64,000 nucleotides of DNA. Origin: Leucocoprinus leucothites (Eukaryota > Basidiomycota > Agaricomycetes > Agaricales > Agaricaceae). Shown here piece by piece: positions 21,104 to 35,128 of the stretch. Position 1 is the stretch's first letter, and every line of letters begins with the position of its first letter. The stretch covers positions 434,001 through 498,000 of the forward strand of contig JAACJO010000020.1 of NCBI GenBank assembly GCA_013368445.1, read 5' to 3'. The notes below the pieces were generated by a model. It did not search any database. It saw only the letters and a program-made list of their open reading frames with translations, and had not been told where the DNA came from. The translations under genes and the position numbers were made by a program.

Positions 21104-23785
21104 ATTAATGACTGTTATATTCAGAGATGCTATCAGTATACATGTACATGTATACTTAGATGATATTTTCATATTCTTGGAGACAATTGAAGAGCATGAG
21201 AAACATCTCAAGCTCATATTCAATTGACTATGAGAGTGTCAATTATTCATCAAAGACACCAAAGTCGAACTTTATGCAGAAAAGATTGACTGTTTGGGCC
21301 ATATTATTGATGATCAAGGTATCCATCCTGATACTGGCAAGCTTGAATGAATAGTTGCATGGAGTTCTCCAATTTCCTACCCAATATCACTGTGTATACT
21401 GGCCCATTGATAGCTATCATGCAGAATAGGACACTTTTCCATTGGTGTCCCTTACATCAAAAATGCTTTGACATGATCGAGAGAGCATGTCACCAGACAC
21501 CTGTGATCCATCCCATTAACCCCAAATCAGGAGAGCCAATCTGGGTTATTTGCAATGCATCTAAGATGGGTGCCAGAGCTATGTATGGACAGGGACTGAG
21601 CTGGGTTGATTGCCAACCAGCAGGGTTCATGTCCAAGAAATTCTCAGCAGCACAGCAAAACTATGCTGTGCGTGAAATGGAAACACTTGTGATATTAGAA
21701 GTGTTATTGAAGTAGGAAGATAAGCTTGTGGGTTATAGAATCCACATCATAACTGCCCATAAAGCCCTTGAATTCTTTAAATCTCAAGGGAATTTATCAA
21801 ACTGACAACAATGTTGGCTCAATTATTTGTCCCACTATAATTTCGATATTACTTATATTAAAGGTGAATGAAATAAGGTAGCAGATAGCCTGTCTAGATA
21901 CTTCAGGAGAGATCTTCCTGGGGAAGTTCACAAGCCTGGACATTACATCCAAGCAGATATGCATATAGATCCAGATGGAGATGACCTCCCAAAAGATCAT
22001 GTACTAGAAATTGAGGCAAAAAAATCATCATATGATCAAATGGGAGCATTATTTGACCATGAAGTTAGGAGGAGTTCTCAGTTGCAGGAAAAATGAGAGC
22101 AATGTGACATGGAAGCTCAGCAGATGGAAGAGGCAGCAGTTTGAAAGAATACTGACTCAGTAAAGGACCAAGTCAATTATGAGTGCCTCAGACTGACAAT
22201 CACAATGTTGACTCTAAAGGATTCATTGACTGCTTCAAAGCCAATGGATGAACCTTTTACAATTGATTTGGATAATATTGAAGACAAGATTATAGCTGGA
22301 TATACTGAGGACAAACTCTTCAGTATAATATGTGAAAATCTGGAGAAGTATAAAGGCTTCTCCAAAGATGAAAAGGGAATTGTATGAAAGACAATGCCTG
22401 ATGCAAATAAAGTCATTTGTATACCAAATGACCAAAGGATTATTACTGTGATTCTTAGTAAATCACATACTATAGTAGGGCACTTTAGAGATCAACACAC
22501 ATCCAAATATATACATAGATATTATTGGTAGCTGTCCTTAGTTAAGGACTGCCATAATTTCTGTAAAACATGTGAAACATGCACTCAAACAAAAACTTTG
22601 ACCACAGGACCAGCTGGTGAGTTACACTCACTGCCAGTACCCATATGTCCTTGGGATGGTATAGGAATGGATTTTATTGGTCCATTCCCTGAATCTAAGG
22701 GATTCAACTACCTTTGGGTAGTATTATGTTGCATGACAAGTATGGTACACCTAATACTGGTGCACACTAAAATGACAGCTTCTGAGCTGTCATGGATTTA
22801 CTTATGTGACATTGTATGACTGCATAAGCTACCAAGCTCAATTGTGAGTGATTGAGACTCCAAATTCACTTCCACATGGTGGAAGGAACTCCATAGATTG
22901 TTGGGAGCCAACTTATTGATGTCAACCTCATTCCATCTGGAGATGGATGGACAGGTAGAACATATGAATAGGAATATTGGACAGATATTCCAAACTGCTG
23001 TTCAACACAACCAGTGAAATTAGGTCAATAAAGTGCCTTTGGTCAAGTTTGCAATAAACTCAAGTGTATCTGCAACAACAAAGTTTGCTCTGTTTGAGCT
23101 GAACTTCAGTTACTTACCAGTAGTGATCTGGGATTTACAGCCAGATGATGTCATGCATTGTGGAGTCAGGGAAATTGCAGAGAGGGTGTTGTTAAATATA
23201 GCAGAGGCCCATGATGCTATTATCGAGGTGCAAGTCTTTCAAACTTGTAATGCTAACAAGCAACAAGGCATAGAACCAGACATCCAAGAAGGAAGTCTAG
23301 TATACTTGTTGATGAAAAACCTGAACATGGCCAAGGATAGAGCATGAAAGCTCTGCCCAAAGTTTATTGGGCCATACAAGGTTTTGCATGTGAACCCTAG
23401 CAAGTCCAATTACACATTGGACTTACCCCAAGGTTTGGTAAATTGGAGGATTCACCCCATTTTCCATGTCAGTCTGTTATGACTATGTCATAAGTCAGAT
23501 AGCATGTGTTTCCCAGACAGATTACATCTGGAACCATATGATTTCAGGCTGGACAATGAGCATAAATGGTTTGTCAATGATATTATTGGCCATCATCACT
23601 TGGATGATGGCAAGGTTGAGTTTGAAGTGTGCTAGGGCCTGGGAGATACAATATGGGAGCCCGCAGAGCAGTGTGAGGATCTCATAGCTCTAGATCAATA
23701 TCTAGAGCTTCAAGGTGTGCAGAATGTGAAGTTCTTATGCAGGAAGAGTCAACCTTTCAAAAAAGGTCAATGTGTGATCTAATCT
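21104..23785 (+). pseudogene. pol: Family III Ty3/gypsy pol remnant (RT to chromo-like end)
   Basis: This pol differs from families I, II and IV. The N-terminus is cut at the reverse-transcriptase active site, which starts VYLDDIFIF near 21150. RNase H-like sequence follows (VREMETLVILEVLLKW), then an integrase with zinc-finger spacing (GHFRDQH..., then CETCTQTK near 22575), catalytic regions MDFIGPFPESKG near 22668 and VEHMNRNIGQ near 22960, and an end resembling a chromodomain (GDTIWEPAEQC). At least ten stops and several frameshifts break it; many stops are TGA or TAG at expected Arg, Trp or Gln codons. Gag and protease are absent. Confidence 0.8.
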
Positions 23786-23835
23786 TAATTGATTACCCAA
23801 TGACCCTGGGTACCAAATTTTCTTTTATTTGGCAC

Positions 23836-25179
23836 TGTAGAGGCTCATTGACATATGGATATAATGTCAAGTAGAGTACTAGCTAGTTAGCTAGAATGTA
23901 ACCTCAACAAATTTGAGGGGAAGTATGAGAAATAGATGAGGATTTATGTAGCTACTGCTGAATAATGCGAAGTGTGCAATAAAACTAAATGCTGTTTTAT
24001 TTACTTTGGGAAATTCTCGAACACTGTACTAGGATCCTGACTAAGTGCGCAGTTTGCGACACTTAGCTGACTTCTATAACTAAGATCTTTTATTCTGAGG
24101 CTGTCTCTGTTTCTCTCTAAGGTCAACTGGACCTTGTCTATAATCACCCACTCAGTCATACACTGGTGCTGGTGCAGTCGATATGCTTTAACTACAAGCC
24201 TTCTTAGCTTGATAGCTACTTTGCTGTGACACTAGGTCAAACTCAAGACATCTTAGAATATTTCTTAGATTAACTAGTAGAAGTCTTTCCTGTTAGAGTT
24301 CTCTTAGAAGGTTGATCACTTATTCACTCAAAAATGCTTAGTTTGTGGTCTGCACGCCCTATAGCACTATGGAGGCGTAGGATTCCTTGCCTATCCACAT
24401 GCTGTCAGGCCCTTTTTATATTATTTGAGAGATACAAAAATAGACGAAATATTCTAGAAAGGAATAGGTACAGTATGACTCAAAATTGACTAATAGAAAA
24501 TGACTGAATTGTCCTGGATTCAGCTGGGTATACTTTTACAATGTGATGCCGACCGGTAGGTCTGTTCAATTGCTAGGTTGTCATGTGGGTAGTGGAGTAG
24601 CTACCATGTGAGTTTTCTTTCATTAAGCCTTTATTAATCATGGATAATCATTTCAGCTGTGATATTTTCTTTACCTGAGGACCTCTGCCACATCAGTGCG
24701 ACCATCAGTTTGCTTGGCCAGTACAGTTGTATGACTGAACAGTGTGGAAATGATGTAGCTAAGCAGTAGGGTAGCCAGGTTCCTGTCCTGTACATGTGGA
24801 AAATGCAGATCATTGTCTGTTAACCAGTGTATTGATCCTTCTGATCCGGTTCTAGACCCTAGTCCTTATTTTTAGATTGTTTGGATTGTTCTTGGCATGG
24901 AGGTTTCCCTCAAATCCCAAAGTGGTAATTTGGTGATGGTAGTGTCCTAAAGTTGAGGGTTCAAATCCCCAGAACAGTTCACAACAGTGGACAGGTGTAC
25001 TAGATTACTAGTCTTGCCTGCCATATTGGTTGACCATATTACTTCTTAGTAAGTAGCTTTGTAGCTACGCTGCTAATGCACTATAGGGCTTTTAAGCATA
25101 GCATCATTCTTTTATAATACTAAGTGTGAAATTGCGAAAATATTAGTATTTCTTGTTTATTTTTGGTTTTTGTGTCACA
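23836..25179 (+). repeat. L1340 LTR-like element, third copy
   Basis: This 1344 bp copy has the same termini (TGTAGAG...GTCACA) as 6375-7714 and is more CpG-depleted. Flanks are GGCAC and GTGCT, not a direct repeat. It separates the family III pol from the unknown pseudogene at 25180. A small 3' untranslated stretch (23786-23835) precedes it. Confidence 0.8.
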
Positions 25180-28100
25180 GTGCTGCAATCATTTCCTCTT
25201 CCTTACTTGCCACCATCACTTTGTGCAAGAAGCACCTACTTCAGAATATGCATGACCACAGTGATGGAGTAACTGACAATGCATTAAATGCATCATTGTT
25301 ATGGCCCAAATGGCATTAGCCATGAAATTGTTAATTTCAATGATATAGTCAATATATTGGGTGACTGTATAAACATTAAGGAACCCTACTATTATACCCT
25401 AGTGCAACACACACATTCATGAAGGCACAGCACATTTGTGAAATGACCATTAATGATCAAGAGTAACAAGAGGCTATGGGATGATGTCGAGACTTAGCAA
25501 ACATGGTTGGGATGTGTACCCTATGACCCTTTGTAATCTTAGCCTGTAACCTGGGTATTGATCCAGTTGAAGTCTTTCTTGAAAGAACAATGATGGACTA
25601 ACTAATTGGAGATAAAGGGCTTAGCCTTCTGATCCAGACAAGTGCTTGTGCACATTCACAGAAGTCCTATCATTCCAACATCACTACAGCAGAAGTATAC
25701 CCTTTCACAGAAGACAGAGAAATTCCGCATGGGCACTGAATGACCCACTTGACTATAGAACCAGATTAGTGGGAACTAACAGGATGCATCAGCACTTGAC
25801 TACTGACTAGTAGACATTGTTACAGCCAGGAACAAGCTTTTGCAGAATAAGACCACAATCAGCAGTGATAGAGATCTCATGATATCAGAGGAGCAGGAGT
25901 AAGCACACTTTCACAAAAGGACATGTCAGCACTTAAACCCCAAAGAAAACCCAGAGATATTCCTATTGGACAACCTTTCAATAAATCTCCTTTTATTATC
26001 AACAATGTGTACACATCATCCATGTAATTACTCCTTTGGTACTTTTGCAAAACCAATATAAACCTTTCTCAAGCATATAGTCTAGAAAGGAATCTCACCT
26101 GCTAAGGCTATACTTAGAGACTGTCCCACATGACATATCTGAGTGAGTAGTAAAAAGTGTATTGAGTGCCCTTTGGTCATAGACCATTAAAGAATTGGAA
26201 AACACCTTTTGAGAAAGAACATTACTGCAAGATTCATATAAGTTCAGAGTGTGAAGAAGTCTGGAAAAGACTTATAAGCTGTATATTGCATCTAGTATCC
26301 AGGAGTGGTGGTAGTCAGTGTCAGTTGTATTGTGATAGTGCCAAGTGTTAGTGAAAGTGACAATTCACAAATACCAGTCTATTACACTTCTGCATTCTAA
26401 GGGACTTGTAGTTGTGCAGTGTCACATAACAAGGATCATTGAGTACCTTTTGCAAACTGGTCATTCCAGTACAAACCAGTCTACAGACAACTCCCATTAT
26501 CTATTATTATCAATCTTTGCACTTTTGTGAAACATCCTTCTTTATTGATTAACCTCCCATGAATTTGCATTGATTTTAGGAGTGTTGGTTGTTATTGTTA
26601 TTAATGTTACCTATCATTCACTATCTGACTACATTCCCTTTATTACCTTAACAATCACATTTCTGCCTCTTCATCATCAGGAGGTTCTCACTGCCTCAAG
26701 AACACAAATGAGATGGCCAACCCTGCAGGACCTATGACAGATCCTGTTGAGGGGCAGGAGATAGAGGTTGATGCTCTTGGGCATCATCCACAACAACAAC
26801 ACCAACAACAAGGTCATGATCCTCATCACAACCTACTCTCTTCTATTCTGTCTGGACCACAGACAATATTGACATAGGGGGGGCCACCACCTGGGATGCC
26901 CCAATACCCTCAGCAACAGCTGGCATATGCATACTGGCTACAATACCCATATGGAATGGTACCACTGGCAATGCCCCAGTACCACTTGGGGCCACCACCA
27001 CCATTGCCACCATACCCAATGTGGCTGAGTAATCAGACTCGACTACAGGAGGGTGCACCAACAGCATTGTGTTCCACAAAAGGAAAGTGATGCACCATGG
27101 AGCAAGACATGCTCCAGGACCAGTACAATGCACAGTAGTCAGCTATAGTAAGCCAACTGTGTGTGATTGGTCTACCCAACCACCTCATCAACACATTGGA
27201 CCTGTATGACAAAGTAGTCCTCCAGTCAGTTGAGGAGCTTGTTGAAATTATGGACAATAGGGATGCAAGAATATTGTACCTGGAAGTGAGATTGTCTTGT
27301 GCTGATGAGAAAATTGAGAACCTCTGTGTGTCAGCAGCAATGTCAGCACTGACTGCAAGGTCCAGTTGGGCATGTGAGGACTCCACAACAGAGTCCTCAA
27401 CCACCTCTCACACCACAAGGAAGTGGCCCCACTCTGGGTCTTCTTCTTCTGTGTTCATGAATCCACCCCCCCAGCTGTTGAGGCCAGTAAATGCTTGACA
27501 GCAGTATCAACAACAGGGTATGGACCCTAGCTATAGCAGGTCCAAACCTAGTGGTGAGAAAGCAAAGACAAACACTGAAAGTTTGTCTGCCAAACTGATG
27601 CCAACAAGGCTGAGAGATGTTCAACCTCAGCCTATACCTACTATGATGGGGACAAGCTCATCAAGCTTGTCATGACAACCAAATACTCAGCCTTGGACAG
27701 GTATGCTGGAAACCCAACAGAGGCTGTCATATGCTGAGTCTACTATACCACAGGGAGAACCTCAGCACAAGTGACATAGGGAGGACCCCAAGCCAACAAC
27801 TTTTGAAGATGTCATCATGGAAGGGCTGTCCCAATCTGCACCTGCTGTGGAGCAGGATGTGGAAGTACCAGAAGGAGTCATGGCACCTAGCACAACTTCT
27901 GACTCTTTCCAATACAGACATCTGGTCCATATAACCATTCACCCATTTGAGCAGGGTGAACCCATCTTTATTTGGGATACTTGGCCTACCAACACTGAGT
28001 GGAAAGCAAGAGTGGTCACTGCTGGTTACAAGTCTGATAGTATGGGCTATGGGAGCAACTACAAGACAAAGAAGAAGAAGATGACAGCCAAAGTGAAGGC

Positions 28101-30019
28101 TGTCACTCCTAAACACCCTCTTCCTATGGGTCATGTCCTTAAACATAGGACTGAAAGATGTGATGGTAGAGTGCCTGATGCCTGGGGTGTCTGGAGAGAC
28201 CCCCTCACACATACTGCTGCCCAACATAACAACTGTATGGGTGGAATGCTTGGGCCCTACTTATATTGGAGCCCAAAGACCAATATTGTGTATGTGGGTC
28301 AATCAGCCATACAAGCATCATCTTGAGAACTACAGATGACACAGGCTGAAGGATGGAAACTGGATCCTAAACAAAATCTGGTATACAGTAACACTAGACA
28401 TGGGTTGCCCATGTACCCCACAGAGGTAGACAACCTTGTAAGGTTCATCTACAATGACAACAACACACACATTTGGCAACATGCTCTTGTTAGATCTCTA
28501 TGGGATTGCCCAATAGACAGAGGAGTCCAGCTGGGATGATTCCATGACATACCTGGTCCATCAGACCAGGTTTGACCCCAGACAATGGCCATCAGGATTA
28601 ACAATGCCCATTGATGACTGTCTGGCCACCTTCATGGTCAGAAATCAGGACATCACACAGACAGGATATCTGCACAACCAGACCAATGGGATGGGTGTTC
28701 CCCAACCTGCTGATGAAGATATATTCAACCTGAACATGCTGGGGAGGTTCATATTGGCCCACAAGTTCCCTGGATCAGGGAACTTAATCCATGGGTTAAT
28801 CATGGACCATCAACATGCCCTAAATGTTTGCACAATGTATGGATACATGTGGGTCCATATATTTGCCCCTCATAAGTCTGGTCAGACTTGCAACACTCAT
28901 GCAACCTTTACATAGTTGATGGCCATTCTAATAGCCACCCCAAACCAATATAGGGAGCACATCAAACAATGGAATACCAGGCACCCCAACCAACCCTTTG
29001 TCACACAAACAGGAGAGCACTGGTATGTTCAATGACTGGCTCTTGCCCCAGGGCAAGGGGACAACTTGAACCTTGAATCAATATCCAAGGTATTAATATA
29101 CAACAGGGTTGATCCTGTGGAGATTAACCATGCCTATGTCTTTGGAGTTCAGTATATGAACTCCACTTAGGTTGATATGCCTAACCATCGAGCTATGTCT
29201 GATGGCCATGATGACAATTGACTTGCAAGGCTGCAGTATTACAGGATACTTCCAGCCATCCCTGAATGGGATGGATGGCTGCTTCCTAGTGATGTTGATC
29301 TCATCTGATTCTACTTCTTTGAGGACAGAGTAGAAGCCTCACAAGAAGATGGGGACATGTGTGTGTTCCACCTAGCATGGCACCATGTGGGTGCATGCCC
29401 CATTCCTATGGTACTGCAGAATAGGCAGTACCTGGAGTCAATACAAGACTGCTGGGAAGCAAAAAATGGGTGGACCTTCAGACCCAATTGTTCTCAGCCT
29501 CTATCAATGTCTTTTGCAGCACCCCCGTCATGCTCAGGTCATACAGCACCAGCACCACCTTCAAATGAAGAGTCCACCATGCAGGTGGACTCACTTTCTT
29601 TACATTCCTCAAATAATGCCAATGAGCTCCCATATGATACCCCACCACCAGATCCAGAATCTAGTGGTTCTTCTCCTTTGACTGATATTGAAACAACACC
29701 AACTAAGAGCAGTCAGTTGGTGGAAGAGTCCACACCTAAGGCAGGGAGTACATCATTACCCCCTACCAAACTTCTCAATTCTTGCAAGTGGATGGATTTA
29801 TATAACATCCATCCACTCTTGTCTACTAACATCTCAATTATCTTATGGGCAGATGGATTAATCATATCCAACTGCCCATTATCAATTCTTAAAAGAAATC
29901 ATTTCATTTTTATCCCATGCCTTGAGATGTACCATGTTCCACAACACAGATTTTATGTGGCATTAGCAAGTCCCACAACTTGCACTTTTGATTCTACAAT
30001 GTTAACTGGCACTATTTAA
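25180..30019 (+). pseudogene. Unknown large protein, degenerate and LTR-interrupted
   Basis: The frame is open from the L1340 edge (AAIISSSLLATITLCKK), is interrupted by LTR-1376 at 25297-26673, and continues in one frame to about 28530, then in a second frame to 30019. Roughly 1,150 codons survive with a dozen or so stops. The N-terminal part is Gln/Pro-rich (QQQHQQQGHDPHH; GMPQYPQQQLAYAYW), followed by a leucine-rich possible coiled coil (27160-27330) and a conserved-looking core rich in Trp and His (FIWDTWPTNTEWKARVV; DAWGVWRDPLTHTAAQHNN; GWKLDPKQNLVYSNTRHG). The C-terminus is Ser/Pro-rich. I recognise no catalytic motif or named domain. It ends about 165 bp before a polypurine tract and LTR in the same orientation, so it may be retrotransposon cargo. 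Confidence 0.55.
25297..26673 (+). mobile_element. LTR-1376 solo element, copy 2
   Basis: An uninterrupted 1377 bp copy, TGTTATGGCCC...CTCTTCA, with a 4 bp duplication TCAT (25293-25296 and 26674-26677). It splits the unknown pseudogene; removing it joins ALNAS to SGGSHCLKN in frame. Confidence 0.85.
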
Positions 30020-30184
30020 CATTGAACCAAGTTATATTAGGACTTATGCTATCCCAGCTGTTAGAGTCATCACAAGTACCAACTCAAAAAACAGTGCTGA
30101 ACAACCACTCTCTGATTCACTGTAATGAATCACTAATTCTTATAATCAATTAAGAGACTGTATTATCAGGCTAAAAGGGGGGTG

Positions 30185-30526
30185 TGTAAGGAGTCTACAC
30201 TATGGATGTTGTAGTCTGGTTCATACTAGACTACCCTCTTATGATCTCTCTCTAATCCAGGTCATTAATCAATGACCCACATCTATGTTTGTATGTATTT
30301 TGTAATGACTTTATCACATTATGTAATACCTCTGTTATATTCACCTGTACAGTTGCTTATTAAGCAACTGATCTTTCTTGTTTATACCATGTAGTCACCT
30401 ATAAAAGGGTCTGAACTATTTGGTGTGAACTCTAAGATCACTGTTCTCAACATAAAGCACAGCTTTACACTTGTCCCTTGTTTTGATTGTTGGCTATATT
30501 GTTAGTTCATGCTTAGAGTTCCTTCA
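30185..30526 (+). mobile_element. LTR-342 preceded by polypurine tract
   Basis: The sequence ctaaaagggggg (30172-30182) leads into TGTAAGGAGTC; the right end GAGTTCCTTCA mirrors it. A TATA-like ctataaaaggg is near 30391. Length about 342 bp. Only one copy is in the window, so the right boundary rests on the terminal symmetry. Confidence 0.6.
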
Positions 30527-30529
30527 TTG

Positions 30530-31780
<1,251 letters not shown>

Positions 31781-31808
31781 CAATATTCTATTCCAAGGTG
31801 AGTGGTAA

Positions 31809-31819
31809 TGCTTTACCAA
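31809..31819 (-). promoter_or_regulatory. Self-primer binding site, family II
   Basis: In sense direction TTGGTAAAGCA lies 1 nt inside the 5' LTR. Its exact reverse complement TGCTTTACCAA is in the LTR itself (31902-31892), about 34 nt downstream of TATATATAG. All 11 bases pair. The first letters TTGG could be read as a tRNA-type site, but the 11-base LTR match at the expected transcript start favours self-priming. Confidence 0.7.
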
Positions 31820-31820
31820 A

Positions 31821-32084
31821 TGTTGTGACCTTTGTTGGAACTCAGGTTGCAACTCTGGCAAAGACTTGAGAAAGGGAAGGAAAAGATATAATTGGTAAAG
31901 CACAAAGAGTACACTCTACCCAGTAGTCTATATATAAAGAACAAGTGGGCCCAGGTAACTATGAGTCAGAGGACTCAGGTAACTATGATGCAAGCTATGA
32001 CATGGGAACAAGGTAACTACAAGAATAGAAAATGTGATGTGGGACCACAAGGAAACCAGGTAGGTGGATGATCAAGTCACAACA
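31821..32084 (-). mobile_element. Family II 5' LTR
   Basis: A 264 bp minus-strand LTR, TGTTGTGACTT...GGTCACAACA, matching 20808-21103. Its outer edge touches a wax-synthase-like gene remnant; the flanks do not match because the element has lost its other end. Confidence 0.8.
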
Positions 32085-33165
32085 GGCCCATGTGACTAGT
32101 ATTCCCAGAATACCACACTCACAGTCTGATAGTTCCAGGGCTTTCATCCTGTCATGCTTACAGGCACTAGGTGTCTGTGGAATAACAGCAGTATTCATGC
32201 TAGCATTATATATAATGGACCCAGCCTTCTCTTTTGGGATATCAGGGCTTGATCAGCCTTTTCATGTCTGGGGGTTGCTTGGTGTGCTTAGTTTGACTTG
32301 GTCAATTATATCATTGAGTGCTGTGCACATTTTATTGAGCATCATAGCAGTAGGCTTGGGGTATTCCACCCCTGTAGACTGGCTGCCTCTCTTCAGAACA
32401 TTCACCTGAATCTATACCTTGCATAATGTCTGGGGGTGAGTGAATCTTTGAGATGTAGATGGAGTGTTTCTGACCACTGTGTCTACAATACATTAATCCA
32501 ACTCTTTTGTGCATCTCAATAATCCAATCACTTTTTATGGGCCTTGGTATATCCTCTAGACATGTCTGGCATCAACTCTATTGCTGGGTGAGTGAATCTC
32601 TGAGCTGAGGTATAAGCATTTTACTTACTTTAACTAGACTGTTCCAATCTCCTGCAGCTATTCTACAGATACTCCTCTCAATCACAAACTTCATTATATA
32701 TGACATCTTCTCCATTTCACAAAAGACTGACTGTAAGCCAGGGATTCTGATTTGTTTCCTCCAGCTTCACATAGTATTCTTCCTATCTGGTCTGATTCAC
32801 ATAACTGGTGAATTCATAACACTGGGCCATGGTGGTGGGGGTTCCTTTCTATTTTTCATCATCCAGGCTTGGGGTATCACTATTGAAATGATGATTCAGC
32901 ATCTTGCAACAGGCTCTATTTATAGTGAGCACAAGGAGCCCCCTTTAACTTGGCATTTTATTGGGTACATCTGGGTTTTTTGTTGGTTCACAGCAGCTAC
33001 ACTGTTGTCTCATAGGTCCATCTGAGAGTCTGGCATCTGTTATGGCATTCTGTTTTTGAACATAAAGGGTGAGTTCCCTCATATCCTGTATGGTTGAATG
33101 CCATTGCTCACAGCAAGTTAGAATTTAGCTTGCTCATGGCATGAGAAGGAAGGAAGTAATATGAC
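32085..33165 (+). pseudogene. Wax-synthase-like membrane acyltransferase remnant
   Basis: The translation resembles the C-terminal half of fungal wax-synthase-domain proteins, membrane O-acyltransferase-like enzymes. It has transmembrane segments (near 32180-32220 and 32260-32350), then TPVDWLPLFRTFT and YTLHNVWG, a candidate intron at about 32437-32562, then HVWHQLY around 32563-32590 matching the family's W-HQ signature, and a second candidate intron at about 32590-32635. A further segment (FLQLHIVFFLSGLIHITGEF, then SFLFFIIQAWGITIEM) fits the family's conserved histidine region. The N-terminal half is cut by the LTR at 32084, and stops occur at 32407 and later. The family call rests on my recognition of these motifs; no alignment was run. 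Confidence 0.6.
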
Positions 33166-33919
33166 ATTGTGTACATAGCACTATGCTCAGTTTAATAACA
33201 CTGCTCTTGTATTGTTTTGAGGGGGTCCAGAATTTACTGCTACTGCTACTGCTCACTACTGCTATGGTCCTGCTACATTGCTGCTACATTCCCACTACAG
33301 TACCTCTACATTACTACTACACCACTACTACCAGACCCCTGTTATATATACCCTAGACCTATAATCCAGCTCTATAATACCTCCCCCCTGAGTAGATAAT
33401 TCCCAACATCCAAATGATATTTGTTCTTGGTTATAGTGATGCTTCAAGTTTGACCATTCCTCTGCAAAACTAATCCCTATGTCATGGATACATGAGTAGA
33501 GAACAATAGAGTTAACACCAATGTACCAAAAACAAACACACCTAGCACTTATATCAGGGAAAACCTCCTTTCATACTCTAAGGAGTAAGCACAAATAAGG
33601 GGGAGTGAGCAATATAAGCAGCCAGCCAGCACAGTAAGCAGCCAGTCAGCACAGTAAGCAGCCAGTCATGCTTATTCAATCCTGATCCATCCTGATCCAT
33701 TCTGGCTCACTAAAAATATGCACCAATAAAGACACCATGGTGTATTCACACAAATTAGGGGACAGTACAGAATCAAGTCTATATGAAGCTAGTTTATATG
33801 CAGGCAACACAGAATATAAACTCACAATACATAGGCTGCTAGTTATGATAAGACAGCTCAGAGTGTGTATAGGTGGGTTGAATGGCTTAAAAAAGGCTAT
33901 GTAGGGCATGACTCAATAT
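33166..33919. other. Non-coding stretch with short repeats
   Basis: No gene is recognisable. It holds a (CTRCTACW)-type microsatellite at 33236-33330 and about three copies of an 18 bp unit (agcagccagtcagcacagta) at 33618-33668. Similar CTGCTACAC repeats are at 48057-48165 and, inverted, at 51585-51665. Confidence 0.6.
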
Positions 33920-34405
33920 TCAACAGCCTTGCTTTTTGATGAAACCAGGAGTGCAACATTTGCTGCCTGAAGCAGGCCCAGCACTGACTTGCTCCTTCAT
34001 GGTCAAATGGAGTGCTAGGGGGTGCTGGTGTACAGGCTTGGCTGGAGAACTTAGCTTGCAGTGCTTTGACCTCTTCCAAAGAGGTGATAGGCTGATGCTC
34101 GAGGGAACTCCAAGCTTGACAGCAATAGATGATGTTGAATATTCAGTTTTGGACTCAGTGCCTGAAGGTGGTGACTCACAAGCTTCAGATTTGACTGGTA
34201 CAGGAGTCCAAAAAGTAATGAGAGTGGTGTTGATGGTAGTTCTGGGATGAGGCCTGTGTTCTGGGCATTCTGGCAGCAAACTCATGGATGTCATGGCCAG
34301 AGATGTTTTGGGTGTAAGATGGTCTTGAGTGGCACTTCTTCCTGGCATGAGCATCTTGTCCATAGTGATCAGCACCAGGTTGTAGGCCTCCCTGACAGCA
34401 GGCAT
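33920..34405 (-). CDS. Hypothetical 161-codon ORF
   Basis: An open frame on the minus strand encodes a Ser/Pro/Thr-rich product with no motif I recognise. It has no supporting context (no clear introns, no element boundary) and overlaps another open minus frame (34436-34185). It may be chance coding in GC-poor repeat debris. The region 34437-34844 to its right contains nothing I can identify. Confidence 0.2.
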   Translation of the reverse strand: MPAVREAYNLVLITMDKMLMPGRSATQDHLTPKTSLAMTSMSLLPECPEHRPHPRTTINTTLITFWTPVPVKSEACESPPSGTESKTEYSTSSIAVKLGVPSSISLSPLWKRSKHCKLSSPAKPVHQHPLALHLTMKEQVSAGPASGSKCCTPGFIKKQGC

Positions 34406-34846
34406 CAGTCATGTTAGTATATGGGGATGGTACCACAGTGCTGCACTCACCATGCTGCCTTCAGCTCCCCTCAACAAGTCCGGAGCTCCCCATACAGCTG
34501 TGCATATGATTCAGTTCCACATCATATCATGTTCAGGTGAGAAGCACCCTGGAGGGCCTGAAATTTACTTTGAGTGCAAATATGATGCATTGAGGGATTA
34601 ATACTCTATGAAGGGCTATAAGATCAATATCTTGACTGCTTGGTAACTAAATATGGACTCACTGGGGGTACAACATCTCACCCTATACCAATTCCTAGAA
34701 AGTCAGAATCAGGCTGCAAGGTATTCATGATGGTGTGGGAGATGAAGAGGTCAGTGGTATGAGTGATTGCTGATAACAGTCAGCAAATCACATGAGGTCA
34801 CATAAATAGATCAGCAGGCCTGGTAATTATGAACACATCACAAGTA

Positions 34847-35112
34847 CTGTACCTTTTTTAATTTGAACAGTAAGAGGTGCTGGTGTGACTAAAAATTTAG
34901 GGTCTTCAGCAAACAGTAAACCAAAATTCAAGCATGACCAGTGCCTAGAAACCACTCAGAATGGGCACCTACAGCAAAAATACTCACCAAACACCATGGC
35001 AATTGGTCTGAGAAGGAACAGCAGCACCCTCAGATGTCATGACCCAAGATGCCCAAACAGTAAAAATGGCCAATCATGATGTGACCTCCTGTTTGAATTA
35101 AAAAAGGTACAG
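34847..35112. mobile_element. MITE with 24 bp terminal inverted repeats (Tc1/mariner-like)
   Basis: CTGTACCTTTTTTAATT at 34847 is mirrored at 35112. The 24 bp ends match at 22 positions. Both sides carry TA, the target used by Tc1/mariner elements. The 266 bp have no coding capacity. It lies 16 bp beyond the Plavaka stop codon. Its ends do not match the Tc1 element at 48386-49978, so another transposase would have moved it. Confidence 0.8.
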
Positions 35113-35128
35113 TATATTCAGGAATGAA

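Noticed and set aside
33236..33330. CRISPR-like array
   Set aside because: Units are short microsatellite repeats without spacers, and the sequence is eukaryotic.
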